Shown here: positions 8,381 through 17,060 of the stretch, piece after piece
Position numbering within the stretch: the stretch's first letter is position 1
How the letters are laid out: each line of letters starts with the position of its first letter
DNA from: Chloroflexota bacterium
Lineage (GTDB): Bacteria > Chloroflexota > Anaerolineae > Anaerolineales > Anaerolineaceae
Length of the DNA: 64,000 bases
Direction: 5' to 3'
Assembly: GCA_021779955.1 (NCBI GenBank)
Contig: JAJXZS010000001.1
Coordinates: 1 to 64,000, forward strand
Made by a program: the position numbers and the translations under genes
Notes under the pieces: generated by a model
Told to the model about the DNA's origin: nothing
The model's input: the letters and a program-made list of their open reading frames with translations, nothing else
The model's database searches: none

Positions 8381-9538
8381 TCAGTCGATCGCTTGTTGCG
8401 CAGAAGGCAACGCGGCCTGCGCGGCAGCCTGCATACCCACGTGCCCCTTCTCACCGTACTCCTGCCACAACTTCCCCCACCCGGTGGTCTTCATCCATTC
8501 ATCGTAGACGAAGCGCTCCTTGAACGGCCAGTGCCCCCAATCGTGATACGCTTCCGAGAACAGGATCGGGATATAGACGATAAACGTATGCGTGATCAGC
8601 TTCTGCAGCACCTTGGTCGGGCCAAACCAGGTCAGCCAACCCATGAACTGGTGCAGGTTGTGTCCCACCTCGAAGCGCCAGTTCTCCTGCGCAGCGTCCA
8701 CATCACCCACGATCTCGATCTCGCGCGGATCGGCGCAGCCGAGCCCCTGGTCGTGCGCCATGCGCATATACTTGATCGACATCGGGTCGAAGCCCATCAT
8801 CTTTGCCGAGACCGCGTCGATCGCCACCTGGTCGTCCGATGCCAGGATCACATTCTTGACCTCGGGCTTGAGCACGCGCGGACCTGTGCCGTTGCCTGCG
8901 GTGGTGCCGTCCATGATGGCAAAGACGCCGGGGTGGATCTCTTTCTGGATCGCGAGCAGGTCGACCAGCGTCTCATGGATGTGACTGTGCGTGTAATGCC
9001 GGTTTTTGTTCAGCAGCCCGCCGAACGCGTTCTTCATCGCGCCTGTGGTGGTGGTGTAGATGTGGCACTTGACCGTCGGCAGGTGGACGATATTCTTGCC
9101 GATGAAATAATCCGGAATGTAAATGCCTCCGGGATAGATCTGGTCGAGCACATTCATCCTGGCCTTGGGTTTGTACTCCACCCAGGCCATGTCTTCCGGC
9201 TCGAAGTTGAACTTCACCGGAATGTCGTATGCCTTGAACACGGGCACGTAGCGGTTGAGGTCCTCGCCCTTGTAGGCGTTCGTCACCACGGTCTGGTTCT
9301 GCACGCAGACCAGATCGTTATAGCCGTTATTGCGCAATGCCAGGATCGTCCCTTCAAGCTGCCAGGGTGTGGAGTTCGCAGAGGGCATGGGGAAGTGCCA
9401 GCTGATATTGTCCTTCAGAATGGTCGTGGCGCCCGGGTCGAGCGCCTGGCGGCCGCCGGCGATCTCGAATAGGCGCTGGTGGTCCTGGAGCACGGTATTT
9501 GGGGTGGTGCGCAATACAGCAACTTTGGATTTGGTCAT
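8381..9538 (-). CDS. DUF362 domain protein
   Basis: 385-residue protein of the DUF362 family, whose members are of unclear biochemical function and are sometimes fused to ferredoxin domains. Family features seen: GKNIVHLPTVKCHIYTTTTG followed by GAMKNAFGG, and later NVILASDDQVAIDAVSAKMMG. No CxxCxxC ferredoxin cluster is present, so this is the stand-alone form. Start ATG 9538 has AGAGGATTCG upstream. It is monocistronic, with its own extended -10 element and the repeat array downstream. Function not assigned. Confidence 0.85.
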   Translation of the reverse strand: MTKSKVAVLRTTPNTVLQDHQRLFEIAGGRQALDPGATTILKDNISWHFPMPSANSTPWQLEGTILALRNNGYNDLVCVQNQTVVTNAYKGEDLNRYVPVFKAYDIPVKFNFEPEDMAWVEYKPKARMNVLDQIYPGGIYIPDYFIGKNIVHLPTVKCHIYTTTTGAMKNAFGGLLNKNRHYTHSHIHETLVDLLAIQKEIHPGVFAIMDGTTAGNGTGPRVLKPEVKNVILASDDQVAIDAVSAKMMGFDPMSIKYMRMAHDQGLGCADPREIEIVGDVDAAQENWRFEVGHNLHQFMGWLTWFGPTKVLQKLITHTFIVYIPILFSEAYHDWGHWPFKERFVYDEWMKTTGWGKLWQEYGEKGHVGMQAAAQAALPSAQQAID

Positions 9539-9575
9539 CGAATCCTCTGTGGAATGGACAGTGTTTAATGATTGT

Positions 9576-9584
9576 ATTATACCA
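9576..9584 (-). promoter_or_regulatory. Extended -10 element for the DUF362 gene
   Basis: TGGTATAAT on the minus strand, a TGnTATAAT extended -10, about 40 nt upstream of ATG 9538. No good -35 is seen, as expected for this class. Confidence 0.5.
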
Positions 9585-9620
9585 ACCCGTGCCCCTCAGA
9601 GCGCGGACAAATCTCTTAAG

Positions 9621-9648
9621 TGGACACCGGTCAGCCCTGTCTTATAAT
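9621..9648 (+). promoter_or_regulatory. Promoter of the M23 lipoprotein gene
   Basis: TGGACA (9621-9626), 16-nt spacer, TATAAT (9643-9648), 35 nt before ATG 9684. Confidence 0.55.
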
Positions 9649-9683
9649 TGCATGCATCGAACGCCTGTCGTCGATAAAACAAA

Positions 9684-11201
9684 ATGAAGCATCCCCTCCT
9701 TCGCGCATTTCTCCCGCTCATTCTGCTGGCTGCGTTCGTCTCCATCGCCTGCAACTTTCCGCTTAAGGTTCTCTGGTACACGCCTAAAACCGTGCCAACA
9801 CTTGACCCTGCTATCTTCGGCAAGCAGGGCACACCATCCCTCGCGCTGCAGACGCCGGGCGCCAACCCGCTCAATCCATCCACCACCCTCGTCCCATACG
9901 ACCCAAACACATCGGTTTCCTATCTTACCCAATCCGGCGACACGCTGCCCGTGGTTGCTGCTCACTTTGGCGTTGACCCCGGTCAAATATCTTCCCCGCA
10001 AAGCCTTCCCGCCCAGGGAATCCTCCCCGTGGGTCAGCAGTTGATCCTCCCCAAACCCGCTGATGGAGCACCCTACCCGGGTATGCTGCTCCCCGACGAC
10101 GCACTGATCAATTCTCCATGCGGGCGCGACCTCGATATCGCAGCGGCCATCCACCAGGCAGGCGGCTTTCTCGACGCCTATGCGCAAGAGGTCGACAATG
10201 AAACCCTGACCGGCGCGGAGGTGGTCGAAAGGGTTGCCTGGAACACCTCCACCAATCCGCGCCTGCTGCTGGCGTTCATCGAGTTCCGCTCGCACTGGTA
10301 CACCCAAACCCCTGCCAGCCCCAACCTCACCTACCCGCTAGCCCTGAACACCCCCCACTACGAAGGCTTATACCTCGAGCTTTCCCTCGCCGCCAAGTTG
10401 CTCAACAGCGGCTACTACGCCTGGCGCCAGGGCCAGATGAGCGAGCTAACCTTCTCGGACGCCATTTCCGTGAAGATCGCGCCTGAACTGAACGCCGGAA
10501 CGGTCGGGCTGCAATATCTCTTTTCACAGCTTTACAGCGAACCCAACTTCGAGACGGCCCTTTACGGCGATAACGGCTTCATGGCCGTCTATCACAGCCT
10601 GTTCGGCGACCCGACGGTCTGTGCAAACCAGGCGGGTCCGCTGCTCACCTCAACGATCCAGTCGCCTGTGTTCGAGCTGCCTTTCACCCCGGGCGAGATA
10701 TGGGCGCTGACCGGCGGCCTGCACGTCGATTGGAACACCGGAACGCCGTTCGGCGCGCTTGACTTTGCTCCTGTCACAGGCGAACCGCCATGCGTGGTAT
10801 CGCGCGCGTGGGTGCTGGCTTCTGCGTCAGGCACAGTCTCCCGCGTAGGCGACGGAATCGTGCAGATCGCCCTCACGGACGGGAACCGCCAGCCTACCGG
10901 CTGGGAAATCCTCTACATGCACGTCGCCGCGAAGGATCGGGTTACGCCGGGCACCCAGGTCAAGACCGACGACCCCATCGGACATCCCTCCTGCGAAGGC
11001 GGCGATGCGACAGGCACCCACGTGCACATTGCGCGGATGTACAAAGGCGAATGGATCGGCGCGGGCAGCCCCTTCCCCCTCGTCTTGAGCGGCTGGACGG
11101 CTGTACCAGGTGAGAAGCAATACCAGAGCGCCCTGATCAAAGGCGACCAGGTGGTCGATTCGAATATCAACGGGATCGCCAATTCTCAAATCGTGCGTTA
11201 A
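9684..11201 (+). CDS. Secreted LysM-like / M23-type peptidase lipoprotein
   Basis: Predicted cell-envelope protein of 505 residues. N-terminal signal with possible lipobox VSIAC (Cys23). A LysM-like stretch follows (SYLTQSGDTLPVVAAHFGVD, with the trailing PVGQQLILPKP) near residues 77-125. The middle 200 residues are unassigned. The C-terminal third resembles M23 zinc metallopeptidases: GLHVDWNTGTPFGALDFAP holds the first His/Asp pair and GTHVHIAR the second HxH motif. Known M23 enzymes cut peptidoglycan cross-links; spacing of the metal ligands is compatible but activity is inferred. Monocistronic with its own promoter. Confidence 0.8.
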   Translation: MKHPLLRAFLPLILLAAFVSIACNFPLKVLWYTPKTVPTLDPAIFGKQGTPSLALQTPGANPLNPSTTLVPYDPNTSVSYLTQSGDTLPVVAAHFGVDPGQISSPQSLPAQGILPVGQQLILPKPADGAPYPGMLLPDDALINSPCGRDLDIAAAIHQAGGFLDAYAQEVDNETLTGAEVVERVAWNTSTNPRLLLAFIEFRSHWYTQTPASPNLTYPLALNTPHYEGLYLELSLAAKLLNSGYYAWRQGQMSELTFSDAISVKIAPELNAGTVGLQYLFSQLYSEPNFETALYGDNGFMAVYHSLFGDPTVCANQAGPLLTSTIQSPVFELPFTPGEIWALTGGLHVDWNTGTPFGALDFAPVTGEPPCVVSRAWVLASASGTVSRVGDGIVQIALTDGNRQPTGWEILYMHVAAKDRVTPGTQVKTDDPIGHPSCEGGDATGTHVHIARMYKGEWIGAGSPFPLVLSGWTAVPGEKQYQSALIKGDQVVDSNINGIANSQIVR

Positions 11202-11274
11202 TCCACTATTTCGCCAATTGCCCTATGTTTCCCCTTATGAAATTGGAGTATCATCGACGCCTGAGGAAACGAAC

Positions 11275-11859
11275 ATGAACATCTCAACTCTCGTCCCCAA
11301 GCGCACCAATTGCTACCTGATCGAAACCGAAGCAGGCAAAATCCTCGTCGATACGGACGAACCGCAGACTTTATACACCCTGCTCCGCCTGTTCAAAGAG
11401 CACAGCGTCGCAGCCAACCAGATTCGCTACCTGGTGGTGACCCATTTTCACCCTGATCATGACGGCTGTGTGCAGGATCTCAAGGAACTGGGTGTCACCC
11501 TGCTGCTTCATGAGGTCCAGGAGCCTTACGTGCAGGCGGGCAACGATTTCTTCCACAAGAGCCGCAATTATGAATTCAGAGATATCCGGCTTGACGACAA
11601 CCTCGTCGTCTCGAGCGCCGAGAGCCGGAGGCTTCTGGCTGAACTGGGCATCCAGGGCGAACTGATCTCCACACCGGGACATAGTCCGGACAGTATCAGC
11701 CTGGTGATGGACGGCTGCTGCGCATTCACAGGCGACCTGCCGGATTTTCCCATCATCGAAGCCTTCGAGGAACCAATCTATCGGGAAAGCTGGGATCGGA
11801 TCCTTGGATTTGACGTCAGGCAGAGTTATCCCGGTCATAATCGAAGCTTCGCGCTTTAG
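11275..11859 (+). CDS. MBL-fold metallo-hydrolase
   Basis: Zinc-dependent hydrolase of the metallo-beta-lactamase fold (194 residues from ATG 11275, chosen for TGAGGAAACGAAC upstream; an upstream in-frame start at 11218 lacks a site). Metal ligands seen: THFHPDHDG (HxHxDH), STPGHSPDS (His), FTGDLPD (Asp) and SYPGHNRSF near the C-terminus. The order fits glyoxalase II-like or general MBL hydrolases. Substrate unknown. It follows the M23 gene by 73 nt and may be read from the same promoter. Confidence 0.88.
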   Translation: MNISTLVPKRTNCYLIETEAGKILVDTDEPQTLYTLLRLFKEHSVAANQIRYLVVTHFHPDHDGCVQDLKELGVTLLLHEVQEPYVQAGNDFFHKSRNYEFRDIRLDDNLVVSSAESRRLLAELGIQGELISTPGHSPDSISLVMDGCCAFTGDLPDFPIIEAFEEPIYRESWDRILGFDVRQSYPGHNRSFAL

Positions 11860-11944
11860 ATACTGCTCTTTATTTTTCCCAAGGCGCCTGGTTTTCAGCT
11901 TAATAGCCCACCAGAGCTAATCAAATGATTTTTACCCGAATTGA

Positions 11945-11975
11945 TTGGATTAAATCCGGAATTTCTCTATATAAT
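11945..11975 (+). promoter_or_regulatory. Possible promoter of the small membrane protein gene
   Basis: TTGGAT (11945-11950), 19-nt spacer, TATAAT (11970-11975), 46 nt before ATG 12022. The spacer is long, so the -35 is uncertain. Confidence 0.45.
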
Positions 11976-12021
11976 GATAGCAAGGACTCAAGGGCAGTCC
12001 ACTTGTAAAAAAGGAGGGTAT

Positions 12022-12198
12022 ATGAAATTGTCTGCACCGACCGTCATCGTTTGGTGGATTTCGCTCATACTTGGAGCATTAGGCTTGCTTCTCTATCTGA
12101 AAGTATTCAGCATTGCCGTGCTCAATCCGTACGCGATCTGGCTCATTGTCGCCGGGTTCGCGCTTTTGCTGCTGGCGACTTTGTTCAGAAGGATGTAA
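12022..12198 (+). CDS. Small two-helix membrane protein
   Basis: 58-residue hydrophobic protein beginning MKLSAPTVIVWWIS. Start ATG 12022 is fixed by AAGGAGGG 5 nt upstream. Two membrane segments, roughly residues 7-28 and 34-54, ending in the basic tail LFRRM. It is followed by a strong terminator, so it is a single-gene unit with promoter, ribosome site and terminator, which supports it being real. Family not recognised; function unknown. Confidence 0.8.
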   Translation: MKLSAPTVIVWWISLILGALGLLLYLKVFSIAVLNPYAIWLIVAGFALLLLATLFRRM

Positions 12199-12227
12199 TC
12201 GCCTGCATTCACCAAAGCAATGACATC

Positions 12228-12257
12228 GCCACCTGTCTCTGACAGGTGGCTTTCTTT
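12228..12257 (+). terminator. Rho-independent terminator
   Basis: Perfect 10-bp stem GCCACCTGTC / GACAGGTGGC with 3-nt loop, followed by TTTCTTT. Ends the small membrane protein transcript. Confidence 0.88.
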
Positions 12258-12325
12258 ATCGCTGGACCAAACACATCGCTCCGATTGGCTACACATTTCG
12301 TGGCGATTCTGCGATAATCGGGCCT

Positions 12326-13267
12326 ATGCAGAATATCAACGACAAGATTCGCGGCATGGTCGTCGGCTCAGTGACCGGAGACGCGCTAGGCATGCCGCTC
12401 GAATTTCATGCTCCACGCGAGCTCAACAACCTGGCCCGTGAAATGGAGATGGGACCGCTGCCGGCCGGAACGTTCACCGATGACACCGAGATGGCGTTGG
12501 CGCTTGCCGAGAGCCTGCTCGAGCATTCTCCGCTCGACGGCGAAGATTTTACTCAACGCCTGCTGGCCTGGGTGCAGAACCGCCCTGCGGACATCGGCAT
12601 CCACACCTCGAAAGTCTTAAGCCTGATCGCGAATGGAATAAGCTGGCGCGAAGCCTCGGAACGCGTTCAAAGCGAGGATCCCCAGAACGCAGGAAACGGT
12701 TCGTTGATGCGCACCTGGCCCGTGGCTGCCATCCATCACAATAATCCGGGCCTGCTGATCGCTGAATCGCGCCTCCAATCGCAAATCACGCATGCTCATG
12801 CGGACTGCGTCAACGCCTGCGTTTTCCTCGATCTTGTCCTCGCCGACCTTATCCACCGCGATTCGCGCAAGACCCCCAACGCCGCGTTGCGCGAAGTGAT
12901 CACCTCATCGCTCACCAGGATTTCGCTTGGCAAGGATTTCGAGTTGCTGATCAAACTGGCAGCGGTGAGACAGCGCGATGCTCTACCCAACAGCGGTTGG
13001 GTAAGGCATACTCTCGAGAGCGCACTCTGGGCTGTGTTGACCACGCAGACGTTCGAAGATGCCCTGATCAGCGCCGTCAACCTGGGGAATGACGCCGATA
13101 CGGCGGGCGCCGTCACTGGCGCAATCGCCGGTGCGCTTTACGGCTACGAAGCCATTCCCGCGCGTTGGAAAGCTGTCATCCACGGCGAGTATCCGCTGCG
13201 GTCTGGAAGAATCTGGTTCCTGCAGGACTTCCTCAACCTGGCAGATGAAATGGCGGAAGAGGGGTAA
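12326..13267 (+). CDS. ADP-ribosylglycohydrolase family protein (first copy)
   Basis: Enzyme of the ARH/DraG family that removes ADP-ribose from proteins or other targets (313 residues). Di-metal motifs seen: GDALGMPLEF near the N-terminus, FTDDTEMALALAESLL, and GNDADTAGAVTGAIAG near the C-terminus. No Shine-Dalgarno site precedes ATG 12326; instead an extended -10 (TGCGATAAT, 12310-12318) ends 7 nt before it, so a leaderless mRNA is likely. A second, shorter family member is at 37753. Target unknown. Confidence 0.9.
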   Translation: MQNINDKIRGMVVGSVTGDALGMPLEFHAPRELNNLAREMEMGPLPAGTFTDDTEMALALAESLLEHSPLDGEDFTQRLLAWVQNRPADIGIHTSKVLSLIANGISWREASERVQSEDPQNAGNGSLMRTWPVAAIHHNNPGLLIAESRLQSQITHAHADCVNACVFLDLVLADLIHRDSRKTPNAALREVITSSLTRISLGKDFELLIKLAAVRQRDALPNSGWVRHTLESALWAVLTTQTFEDALISAVNLGNDADTAGAVTGAIAGALYGYEAIPARWKAVIHGEYPLRSGRIWFLQDFLNLADEMAEEG

Positions 13268-13332
13268 GGATAAAGGGGATGAGGTGCTGAAAGGGGTGGC
13301 GCTCAGAATTGCGGGCCAAACAAATTGACAGT

Positions 13333-13540
13333 GTTCTTGTCATCCTGAACGCTCTTGTTCTCATCCTGAACGCTCTTGTTGTCAACTTGAACGCCCTCGT
13401 TGTCATCCTGAACGCTCTTGTTGTCATCCTGAACGAAGTGAAGGATCTTCAAGTAACAATCAAAAGTGCATCGCACTTTTCCAAGGCCTCGATGTCTTCA
13501 AGCGTAAGTTGAACATCCTTCGCTCTGCTCAGAATGACGA
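13333..13540. repeat. Diverged fourth copy of the GTCATCCTGAACG repeat element
   Basis: Minirepeats (TTGTCATCCTGAACGCTC and variants, about 21 bp) at 13333-13422 lead into a core at 13423-13538 with the same ends as the array at 7.5-8.3 kb (GTCATCCTGAACGAAGTGAA at one end, CTGCTCAGAATGAC at the other). The middle of the core is unrelated in sequence and has its own hairpin AAAAGTGC-ATC-GCACTTTT. The conserved ends and free middle are what a terminal-inverted-repeat element would show. Confidence 0.85.
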
Positions 13541-13604
13541 ATTTGCTGCCAAAATGTCCATACAACTCTGCCGACCTTCGCCCAATACGGTGACATTCCT
13601 CATT

Positions 13605-13633
13605 TTGACGCTCGTCCCCGCATGAGCTATACT
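13605..13633 (+). promoter_or_regulatory. Promoter of the aldehyde dehydrogenase gene
   Basis: TTGACG (13605-13610), 17-nt spacer, TATACT (13628-13633), 60 nt before ATG 13693. The ribosome site TTAGGAGG is just upstream of the start. Confidence 0.7.
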
Positions 13634-13692
13634 TAAGTGGTCGCAGATCTCTCACCACAAGATCGATTCAAACCTTAGGAGGTTCGTTCTGT

Positions 13693-15276
13693 ATGGCAAC
13701 TGAAAGCAGTTTCAAACTCACGTACGCCACTATGTTCAACCCCCCGGAAGATTTACACATTCGCTTCGATGAAGCCCTTGCCAAACTCAAGGGTGAGTTC
13801 GGACGCGAGCACGGCATGATCATCGACGGTAAGGACGTCTTTTCTCCCGAAAAATTCGAGAACCGTTCACCTGCTGACACTGACCTGGTCCTGGGTATTT
13901 TCCAGAAGGGCACGCCCGAGCATGCCAATGCAGCCATTGCTGCAGCAAAGAAAGCCTTCCCCGCATGGAGCCACACTCCATGGCAGGAACGCGTCGCCAT
14001 TGTCCGCAAAGCCGCTGCGCTCATGGATGAGCGAATCTTCAAAATGGGCGCGGTTTGCAGTTTGGAAGTCGGTAAGAACCGCATGGAAGGGCTTGGCGAT
14101 ATCGCTGAAGCCGCTGACCTGTTCCGCTATGCCTGCGACCGCATGGAAGCCAATAACGGGTTCGTCAATGCGATGGGCATCGACCCGCTTGTGGGTTACA
14201 GCAGCACCAATATCTCGGTGCTTCGCCCTTACGGCGTCTGGCTTGTCATCAGCCCCTTCAATTTCCCCTCGGCGCTGACCGGCGGCCCCACCGGATCTGC
14301 GCTGGTTGCAGGCAACACGGTCGTCATCAAGCCTGCCACCGACACCCCATGGACTCCCCGCCTGATCGCCGAATGCCTGCGCGATGCCGGCGCTCCCGAC
14401 GGCGTATGCAACTTCGTCACCGGCCCCGGCTCGACGCTTGGCCAGGCGCTCATCGACAATCCTGATGTCAACGGGATCACCTTTACCGGTTCTTACGACG
14501 TGGGCATGAAGATCTATCGTGATTTCGGCACGGGCCGTTACGTTCGCCCGACGATCCTCGAGCTTGGCGGCAAGAACCCCACCATCGTCACGAAGCATGC
14601 CAATCTCGATACCGCTGTCGCGGGCCTAGTCCGCTCTGCTTTCGGCCTGCAGGGACAAAAGTGTTCAGCAGGATCGCGCATCTACGTTGAAGCCCCTGTC
14701 TATGACGAACTCGTTGCCCGCCTGGTGGACGCCACCGAAAAGCTGGCCATCGGCGATCCAACCGACCGCAAGAACTTCCTGGGCCCCGTCGTCAACAAGA
14801 GCGCCTACCGCGATTATCAGAACTTCTCCGAAGAGCTCAGCCAGTATGGCAAGATTCTCACCGGCGGAAAGATCCTCACCGATGGCGAATATGCCAAGGG
14901 CTATTATTGCAGACCCACCCTGGCTGAACTACCCTTCGACCAGCGCCTGTGGAAGTACGAGATGTTCCTGCCCATTTCAACAATCGGCAAATTCAGCGAC
15001 CTCGAACATGCCATGAAACTTGCCAATGATGTCGCCTACGGTTTGACCGCAGGATTCTACGGCAGCGATGAAGAAGCCGACTGGTTCTTCGACAAGATCG
15101 AAGCCGGCGTCACGTATGCCAACCGGCCGCAGGGCGCCACGACGGGCGCGTGGCCCGGCTTCCAGCCCTTTGGCGGCTGGAAGGGCTCTGGCAGTTCAGG
15201 CAAGAACGCTGGCGGGTTGCATTATCTCCAGCTATACATGCACGAACAGATCCGCACTCACGTTCACAAACTCTAA
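13693..15276 (+). CDS. L-glutamate gamma-semialdehyde (1-pyrroline-5-carboxylate) dehydrogenase-like
   Basis: NAD-dependent aldehyde dehydrogenase of 527 residues, close in length and motifs to RocA/PutA-type P5C dehydrogenases that make glutamate during proline or arginine breakdown. Seen: substrate-side start KGEFGREHGMIIDGK, cofactor region VISPFNFPSALTGG, catalytic Glu in ILELGGKNP, catalytic Cys in GLQGQKCSAGSR and the C-terminal FGGWKGSGSSGK. Strong ribosome site at 13678. A terminator hairpin follows, then the CoA-transferase genes. Aldehyde dehydrogenase is certain; the P5C substrate is inferred and no proline dehydrogenase gene is in the window. Confidence 0.88.
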   Translation: MATESSFKLTYATMFNPPEDLHIRFDEALAKLKGEFGREHGMIIDGKDVFSPEKFENRSPADTDLVLGIFQKGTPEHANAAIAAAKKAFPAWSHTPWQERVAIVRKAAALMDERIFKMGAVCSLEVGKNRMEGLGDIAEAADLFRYACDRMEANNGFVNAMGIDPLVGYSSTNISVLRPYGVWLVISPFNFPSALTGGPTGSALVAGNTVVIKPATDTPWTPRLIAECLRDAGAPDGVCNFVTGPGSTLGQALIDNPDVNGITFTGSYDVGMKIYRDFGTGRYVRPTILELGGKNPTIVTKHANLDTAVAGLVRSAFGLQGQKCSAGSRIYVEAPVYDELVARLVDATEKLAIGDPTDRKNFLGPVVNKSAYRDYQNFSEELSQYGKILTGGKILTDGEYAKGYYCRPTLAELPFDQRLWKYEMFLPISTIGKFSDLEHAMKLANDVAYGLTAGFYGSDEEADWFFDKIEAGVTYANRPQGATTGAWPGFQPFGGWKGSGSSGKNAGGLHYLQLYMHEQIRTHVHKL

Positions 15277-15291
15277 TCCAGGCGATTTCAT

Positions 15292-15324
15292 AGAAACCCG
15301 GTCTCAAGGACCGGGTTTCTATAC
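15292..15324 (+). terminator. Terminator hairpin between aldehyde dehydrogenase and CoA-transferase
   Basis: Perfect 12-bp stem AGAAACCCGGTC / GACCGGGTTTCT with 5-nt loop; the T-rich part is the end of the stem (TTTCTATA). It ends only 10 nt before the next start, so read-through is probable and it may act as a partial terminator. Confidence 0.7.
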
Positions 15325-15333
15325 AGGTGGTTT

Positions 15334-16236
15334 ATGTCCAAGGTTTGCTCACTCAAAGAGGCCGTCTCCGCTTACGTCCACGACGGCAATTTGCTTTACT
15401 GTGCCGGATTCACCCATCTGATCCCCTTTGCCGCAGGCCACGAGATCATCCGCCAGGGACGACGAGATCTGACGCTCGCGCGTGCCACTCCCGACCTCAT
15501 CTACGACCAGTTGGTCGCGGCAGGCTGCGCCAAAAAAGTCATCTTCAGCTACATCGGCAACCCGGGTGTCGGCTCGCTGCGCATCATCCGCAGCGAACTC
15601 GAAGCCGGCCGCCTGGAGTGGGAGGAGTATTCCCATTTCGGCATGATCTCACGCTTGCAGGCTGGAGCTGCCGGTTTACCCTTTATCCCCATGAACCAGA
15701 CTGCCGCGACCGATCTTGAGCACAACAATCCCAACATCCGCAGGGTGACCGACCCCTACACAGGCCGTGAAGTCGTCACGGTGCCGCCCCTGAACCCGGA
15801 CGTGGCCATCATCCATGTCCAGCGCGCGGACGCCAACGGCAACGCGCAGATCTGGGGCATCCTCGGTGAGCAGAAAGAGGTCGCCTTTGCGTCAAAGAAG
15901 GTGATCATTACCACCGAAGAGATCGTGGACGAAGGCGTCATCCGCTCCGACCCGAACCGCACGCTCATCCCTGAGTTGATTGTCGACGCGGTTTGCTGCG
16001 TTCCGCACTGCGCTCATCCTTCCTATACCCAGGGCTATTACGATAGGGATAACGTCTTCTATCTCAACTGGGATAAGATCACCGAAACTCAGGCTGCAAC
16101 CCAAGCCTGGCTGGATGAATGGGTTTACGGCGTAAAAGATGCCGATGAATACTGGCAAAAACTGGGAGCCGAGACGCACGAGCGCCTGAAAGTTTCGCCT
16201 GCCTTTGCCAGCCCCGTCAATTACGGCAAGTACTGA
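15334..16236 (+). CDS. CoA-transferase subunit A (GctA/IpdA-like)
   Basis: Alpha subunit of a heteromeric family I CoA-transferase (300 residues). Seen: AVSAYVHDGNLLYCAGFTHLIPF at the N-terminus (shown in part: DGNLLYCAGF), NPGVGSL, PDVAIIHVQRADANGNAQI and VIITTEEIVDEG. The last two are hallmark segments of the glutaconate CoA-transferase alpha family. Start ATG 15334 is preceded by ACAGGTGGTTT. The beta subunit follows after 29 nt. The acyl substrate cannot be read from sequence; related enzymes act on glutaconate or on ring-cleavage CoA esters in steroid breakdown. Confidence 0.87.
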   Translation: MSKVCSLKEAVSAYVHDGNLLYCAGFTHLIPFAAGHEIIRQGRRDLTLARATPDLIYDQLVAAGCAKKVIFSYIGNPGVGSLRIIRSELEAGRLEWEEYSHFGMISRLQAGAAGLPFIPMNQTAATDLEHNNPNIRRVTDPYTGREVVTVPPLNPDVAIIHVQRADANGNAQIWGILGEQKEVAFASKKVIITTEEIVDEGVIRSDPNRTLIPELIVDAVCCVPHCAHPSYTQGYYDRDNVFYLNWDKITETQAATQAWLDEWVYGVKDADEYWQKLGAETHERLKVSPAFASPVNYGKY

Positions 16237-16265
16237 TCTGACCGCGTACCTTGAAACGGAGTACC

Positions 16266-17042
16266 ATGGAAGCGATGCCTTACACAGCCTCTGAATTGAT
16301 GTGCATCAATGCAGCCCGATTGCTGCAAGACGGTGATGTGGTCTTCGTAGGTGTTGGCCTGCCCAACCTGGCCTGCAACCTTGCCCGCCGCACCCACGCC
16401 CCAAACTTGCAGATGATTTATGAAGCGGGAGTCATCGGCGCCCGTCCCGCGCGAATCCCCCTTTCGATCGGCGACCCCACCCTGGTCAGCGGGGCATCTT
16501 CGGTCTGCAGCATGTACGATATCTTCAGCTTTTATCTCCAGCGCGGCAATGTGGATGTAGGCTTCCTCGGCGGCGCACAAATCGACCGTTTCGGCAACAT
16601 CAATGCAACTGTGATAGGCGACTATGCGAAACCGAAAGTGCGCCTGCCTGGTTCGGGCGGGTCACAAGAGATTGCCGCCTGGGCGAACCGCTGCTACATC
16701 ATCACGCCCCATCAAAAACGCCGCTTCCCCGAAAAGGTGGATTTCTGCACCTCTGCCGGGTTCCTCGGTAGCCGGGCAGAGCGCGACGCTTCGGGCGTGC
16801 GAGGCAAAGGGCCGCTGGTGGTGGTGACCAATCTGGGCTTGCTCGAGCCGGATGAAAACGGCGAACTGATGCTGACAGCGCTGCATGCCGGCTGCAGGGT
16901 CGACCAGGTGCGTGAAAACACCGGTTGGCCGATAAAGATTGCCGGCCAACTGCGCCAGACCGAGCCTTTGACCGAACGCGAATTAAGAATACTGCGTGAA
17001 GATTTGGATCCGCAGGGAATTTATCTCAAGAGTGGTGGATAA
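16266..17042 (+). CDS. CoA-transferase subunit B (GctB/IpdB-like)
   Basis: Beta subunit of the same complex (258 residues). Start ATG 16266 (MEAMPYTASEL) follows ACGGAGTACC. Seen: GDVVFVGVGLPNLACNLA, the YEAGVIG motif in the place where catalytic-glutamate motifs (E-[AS/N]-G) sit in this family, VDVGFLGGAQIDRFGNINAT, and GPLVVVTNLGLLEPD. Because the Glu is kept, transferase activity rather than the hydrolase-type IpdAB chemistry is plausible. It is followed after 18 nt by a hydroxyacid dehydrogenase gene, so a small acid-CoA pathway is likely. Confidence 0.87.
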   Translation: MEAMPYTASELMCINAARLLQDGDVVFVGVGLPNLACNLARRTHAPNLQMIYEAGVIGARPARIPLSIGDPTLVSGASSVCSMYDIFSFYLQRGNVDVGFLGGAQIDRFGNINATVIGDYAKPKVRLPGSGGSQEIAAWANRCYIITPHQKRRFPEKVDFCTSAGFLGSRAERDASGVRGKGPLVVVTNLGLLEPDENGELMLTALHAGCRVDQVRENTGWPIKIAGQLRQTEPLTERELRILREDLDPQGIYLKSGG

Positions 17043-17060
17043 TTTACACAAGAGGATGCC

